A stretch of 15,007 nt of DNA. Source: an uncultured Bacteroidales bacterium (GTDB taxonomy: Bacteria > Bacteroidota > Bacteroidia > Bacteroidales > Bacteroidaceae). Below the pieces are notes generated by a model. That model saw nothing but the letters and a program-made list of their open reading frames with translations, did not search any database and had not been told where the DNA came from. Within the stretch, counting starts at the first letter, position 1, and the number at the start of each line of letters is the position of its first letter. The position numbers and the translations under genes were made by a program. Location: positions 1 through 15,007 of the forward strand of contig CAMBWV010000001.1 in NCBI GenBank assembly GCA_945871755.1, in the 5' to 3' direction. Below are positions 13,689 through 15,007 of the stretch, one piece after another.

Positions 13689-14525
13689 TTATTGTTGTTT
13701 CTTATGCTTGTGCTTCGGCTTCAACCAAATGTAGTAGCCCGTCAGCGGGAGCGAAGCACCGACGATGCAGCAGATGAAATAGAGAGTTTGGCTGAACCAT
13801 CCGCCCCAGGTGCCTGTGTGGAGTTGGAAGATAAGGCCGTGGATTTCTTTTTCATCTACCATCGTGTTCAGCAGGCCCGTGAAAGCGTATCTCCAAACGG
13901 GGAAAGACCACGTGAGGCCCGTTAGCGCGATGAGGAGCAAGATGGCCAAGGTCCAGAATCCCAAACTGACGTGGCAATCATAGAGGAAATGGGACGTGCC
14001 CTTGCCAAACTCAACCTTGAGGCGGTTTCGCAACGATTTCTTCTTGCGCGGCCACCAAATAACAAGGCCTGTCAGCAGGTCCAGCACGAAAAGCAGAATG
14101 CTGATGCCGACGATGGTCTTTCCCAGTGTGCGCTCGCCTTTTGCCTTCGGTGCGTCGAGCAACCAGCGGTGGAGTTTCAGCGTATGCTCAAAGAAAGGCA
14201 GTTTTTTCTGCTTGCCTCCCTGCTTGGCCTTCTCGGCCTTCACGGGTTGCTCCGCCTTCTCGTTTTTTATAGGAGCCGCCTCAGTAGTGTTGCCGCCGCA
14301 TCCCGTCTTGCAATTCTGGCAATCGCCATTGCACGTGCGCTGAGGGGCTGGTTGGAGAGCAGACTCTGGGACAGGCTCTTCCACCTTTACAGTGTAGAAA
14401 TCGGGGTCAATCAAGGTGGTCACGGGTTTCTCAATGACGAGCAGCGCACCCGTGAGGCACACGATGGTCATCACAATGCCGAAGGGCAAGGCCATCCAGA
14501 GGTGAATCTTGTGGAATAGTTTCAT
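13689..14525 (-). CDS. PepSY-TM family membrane protein with Cys-rich loop
   Basis: This 278-residue inner-membrane protein has four predicted membrane segments at about 10-31, 138-158, 188-210 and 246-268. Conserved His positions fit the PepSY_TM family: His5/His8 before TM1, His119 in LHRW, His179/His185 before TM3, and the LHTG motif before TM4. Some family members (FoxB-like) bind haem and reduce ferric siderophores, so an iron-related redox role is plausible but inferred. The large loop between TM1 and TM2 is unusual. It carries Cys65-x3-Cys69-x2-Cys72-x3-Cys76, followed by a Lys/Glu/Gln-rich stretch to about 108 in place of a clear PepSY domain. The C-terminus is KPKHKHKKQQ. No TonB-dependent receptor is adjacent in this window. 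It is read from ATG at 14525. Confidence 0.8.
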   Translation of the reverse strand: MKLFHKIHLWMALPFGIVMTIVCLTGALLVIEKPVTTLIDPDFYTVKVEEPVPESALQPAPQRTCNGDCQNCKTGCGGNTTEAAPIKNEKAEQPVKAEKAKQGGKQKKLPFFEHTLKLHRWLLDAPKAKGERTLGKTIVGISILLFVLDLLTGLVIWWPRKKKSLRNRLKVEFGKGTSHFLYDCHVSLGFWTLAILLLIALTGLTWSFPVWRYAFTGLLNTMVDEKEIHGLIFQLHTGTWGGWFSQTLYFICCIVGASLPLTGYYIWLKPKHKHKKQQ

Positions 14526-14612
14526 AATCGGTTCGTTTAGGTGTTGTTACTTTTATTAGATACGCGGCACGGCAGGAGGTTTATTTCCGCATCAGTTTTC
14601 TATACCTTATAT

Positions 14613-14642
14613 AAAATATAGGCGTGTGTAAGCAGAGACAAG
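14613..14642 (-). promoter_or_regulatory. Candidate promoter for the PepSY-TM gene
   Basis: On the minus strand CTTG (14642-14639), 18 nt, then TATATTTT (14620-14613) approach the Bacteroidetes consensus but miss the last G of the -7 box and the first T of the -33 box. The start would be near 14606, giving a leader of about 80 nt. The surrounding gap (14526-14737) holds this and the hairpin at 14672-14702. Confidence 0.35.
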
Positions 14643-14671
14643 GGTGTGGCCTATAATCCATCCTAAAGATA

Positions 14672-14702
14672 AGGAGCGTGCTTTCCTTCCCAGCACGCTC
14701 CT
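14672..14702 (-). terminator. Terminator of the right-edge gene
   Basis: AGGAGCGTGCT (14672-14682) and AGCACGCTCCT (14692-14702) form a perfect 11-bp GC-rich stem with a 9-nt loop. On the minus strand TTATCTTT follows, a moderate U-tract. It lies 35 bp after the stop of the leftward nuclease-domain gene, so it probably ends that transcript. Confidence 0.7.
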
Positions 14703-14737
14703 AGTATCCTGTCAATCTGCTTCCTCCTGAACCAAAT

Positions 14738-15007
14738 TTATTCCATAATCTTCCATTCCGCAATGGTTCGCGTCTCCATATCGAAGTTGAGGCCTACGCG
14801 GACGATGGGGAGGTTGCTGAGGGCGAAGCGTTCGGGGTATTGCTTGAGGTCAATCTGCTGGAGGGCGGTCTCAGCGGACTGGCCCACTTTCAGTTCCATG
14901 AGGTAGAGTTTGCCAGCAGCTTGCATGACCAAATCTACGCGGCCTTTGTTTGTGCGCACCTCCACGTCCACGTAGCGGCCTAGGAGAGAGAGGATGACGT
15001 AGAGCAA
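14738..15007 (-). CDS. C-terminal part of PD-(D/E)XK nuclease-domain protein
   Basis: Only the last 89 residues are present, and the gene continues past the right edge. The first visible codon should not be taken as the start. The visible part has the PD-(D/E)XK core pattern: Asp in RVDLVMQ (about 23-26), a strand, then MELKVG with the ExK pair (about 37-40), then a helix with QIDLKQYPERF. This matches the C-terminal domain (DUF1703-like) of a large Bacteroidetes family that carries an N-terminal AAA ATPase domain. Those proteins are abundant and of unknown function. Whether the AAA part is intact cannot be seen. Confidence 0.75.
   Translation of the reverse strand: MLYVILSLLGRYVDVEVRTNKGRVDLVMQAAGKLYLMELKVGQSAETALQQIDLKQYPERFALSNLPIVRVGLNFDMETRTIAEWKIME

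Noticed and set aside
1..15007. CRISPR array, insertion sequence or phage genes
   Set aside because: No regularly spaced repeats of CRISPR size, no transposase or integrase motifs and no phage structural genes were seen.

Overview
This looks like a chromosomal segment from a Bacteroidales bacterium, probably close to Prevotella or Segatella. Four things suggest this: the gene set reads as Bacteroidetes-type proteins; promoters match the Bacteroidetes pattern TTTG-N19-21-TAnnTTTG and starts lack Shine-Dalgarno sequences; there is a recF plus DUF721 pair and a yicC-gmk-nadD group; and one secreted protein ends in the short YDLSGRR...GVFIVGGKKV tail typical of Prevotella exported proteins. The taxonomic call is inference from protein style, not from a database search.

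Layout. Bases 1-553 hold no convincing protein gene. They contain a strong leftward promoter that runs straight into a terminator-like hairpin, several repeats, and the terminator of a tRNA-Tyr gene (554-636, minus strand). Next come ribH (691-1182, minus) and a membrane-anchored TPR protein (1407-2258, minus), separated by a long hairpin. A divergent promoter region (2259-2545) separates these from a long rightward run: recF, a DUF721/DciA-like gene, a secreted GH29 alpha-L-fucosidase, nadE, a large secreted DUF3472/discoidin protein, yicC, gmk and nadD. Most spacings are 3-40 bp. The exceptions are a 235-bp gap before gmk and a 1-nt overlap between gmk and nadD. gdhA (12239-13579) follows behind its own probable promoter and ends at a very strong two-sided terminator. 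On the minus strand beyond it are a PepSY-TM family membrane protein (13689-14525) and the 3' end of a PD-(D/E)XK nuclease-domain protein cut by the right edge.

How the genes work together. Most are housekeeping: replication and repair (recF, DUF721), RNA turnover (yicC), nucleotide metabolism (gmk), riboflavin (ribH), the last two steps of NAD synthesis (nadD, nadE) and ammonium assimilation (gdhA). Two exported, glycan-related proteins sit inside this run without any SusC/SusD pair in view. I saw no CRISPR array, transposase, phage gene or obvious defence island. The least explained parts are the promoter-terminator cassette and repeats at the left end, the cysteine-rich loop of the PepSY protein, the multi-domain DUF3472 protein and the structured gap before gmk.
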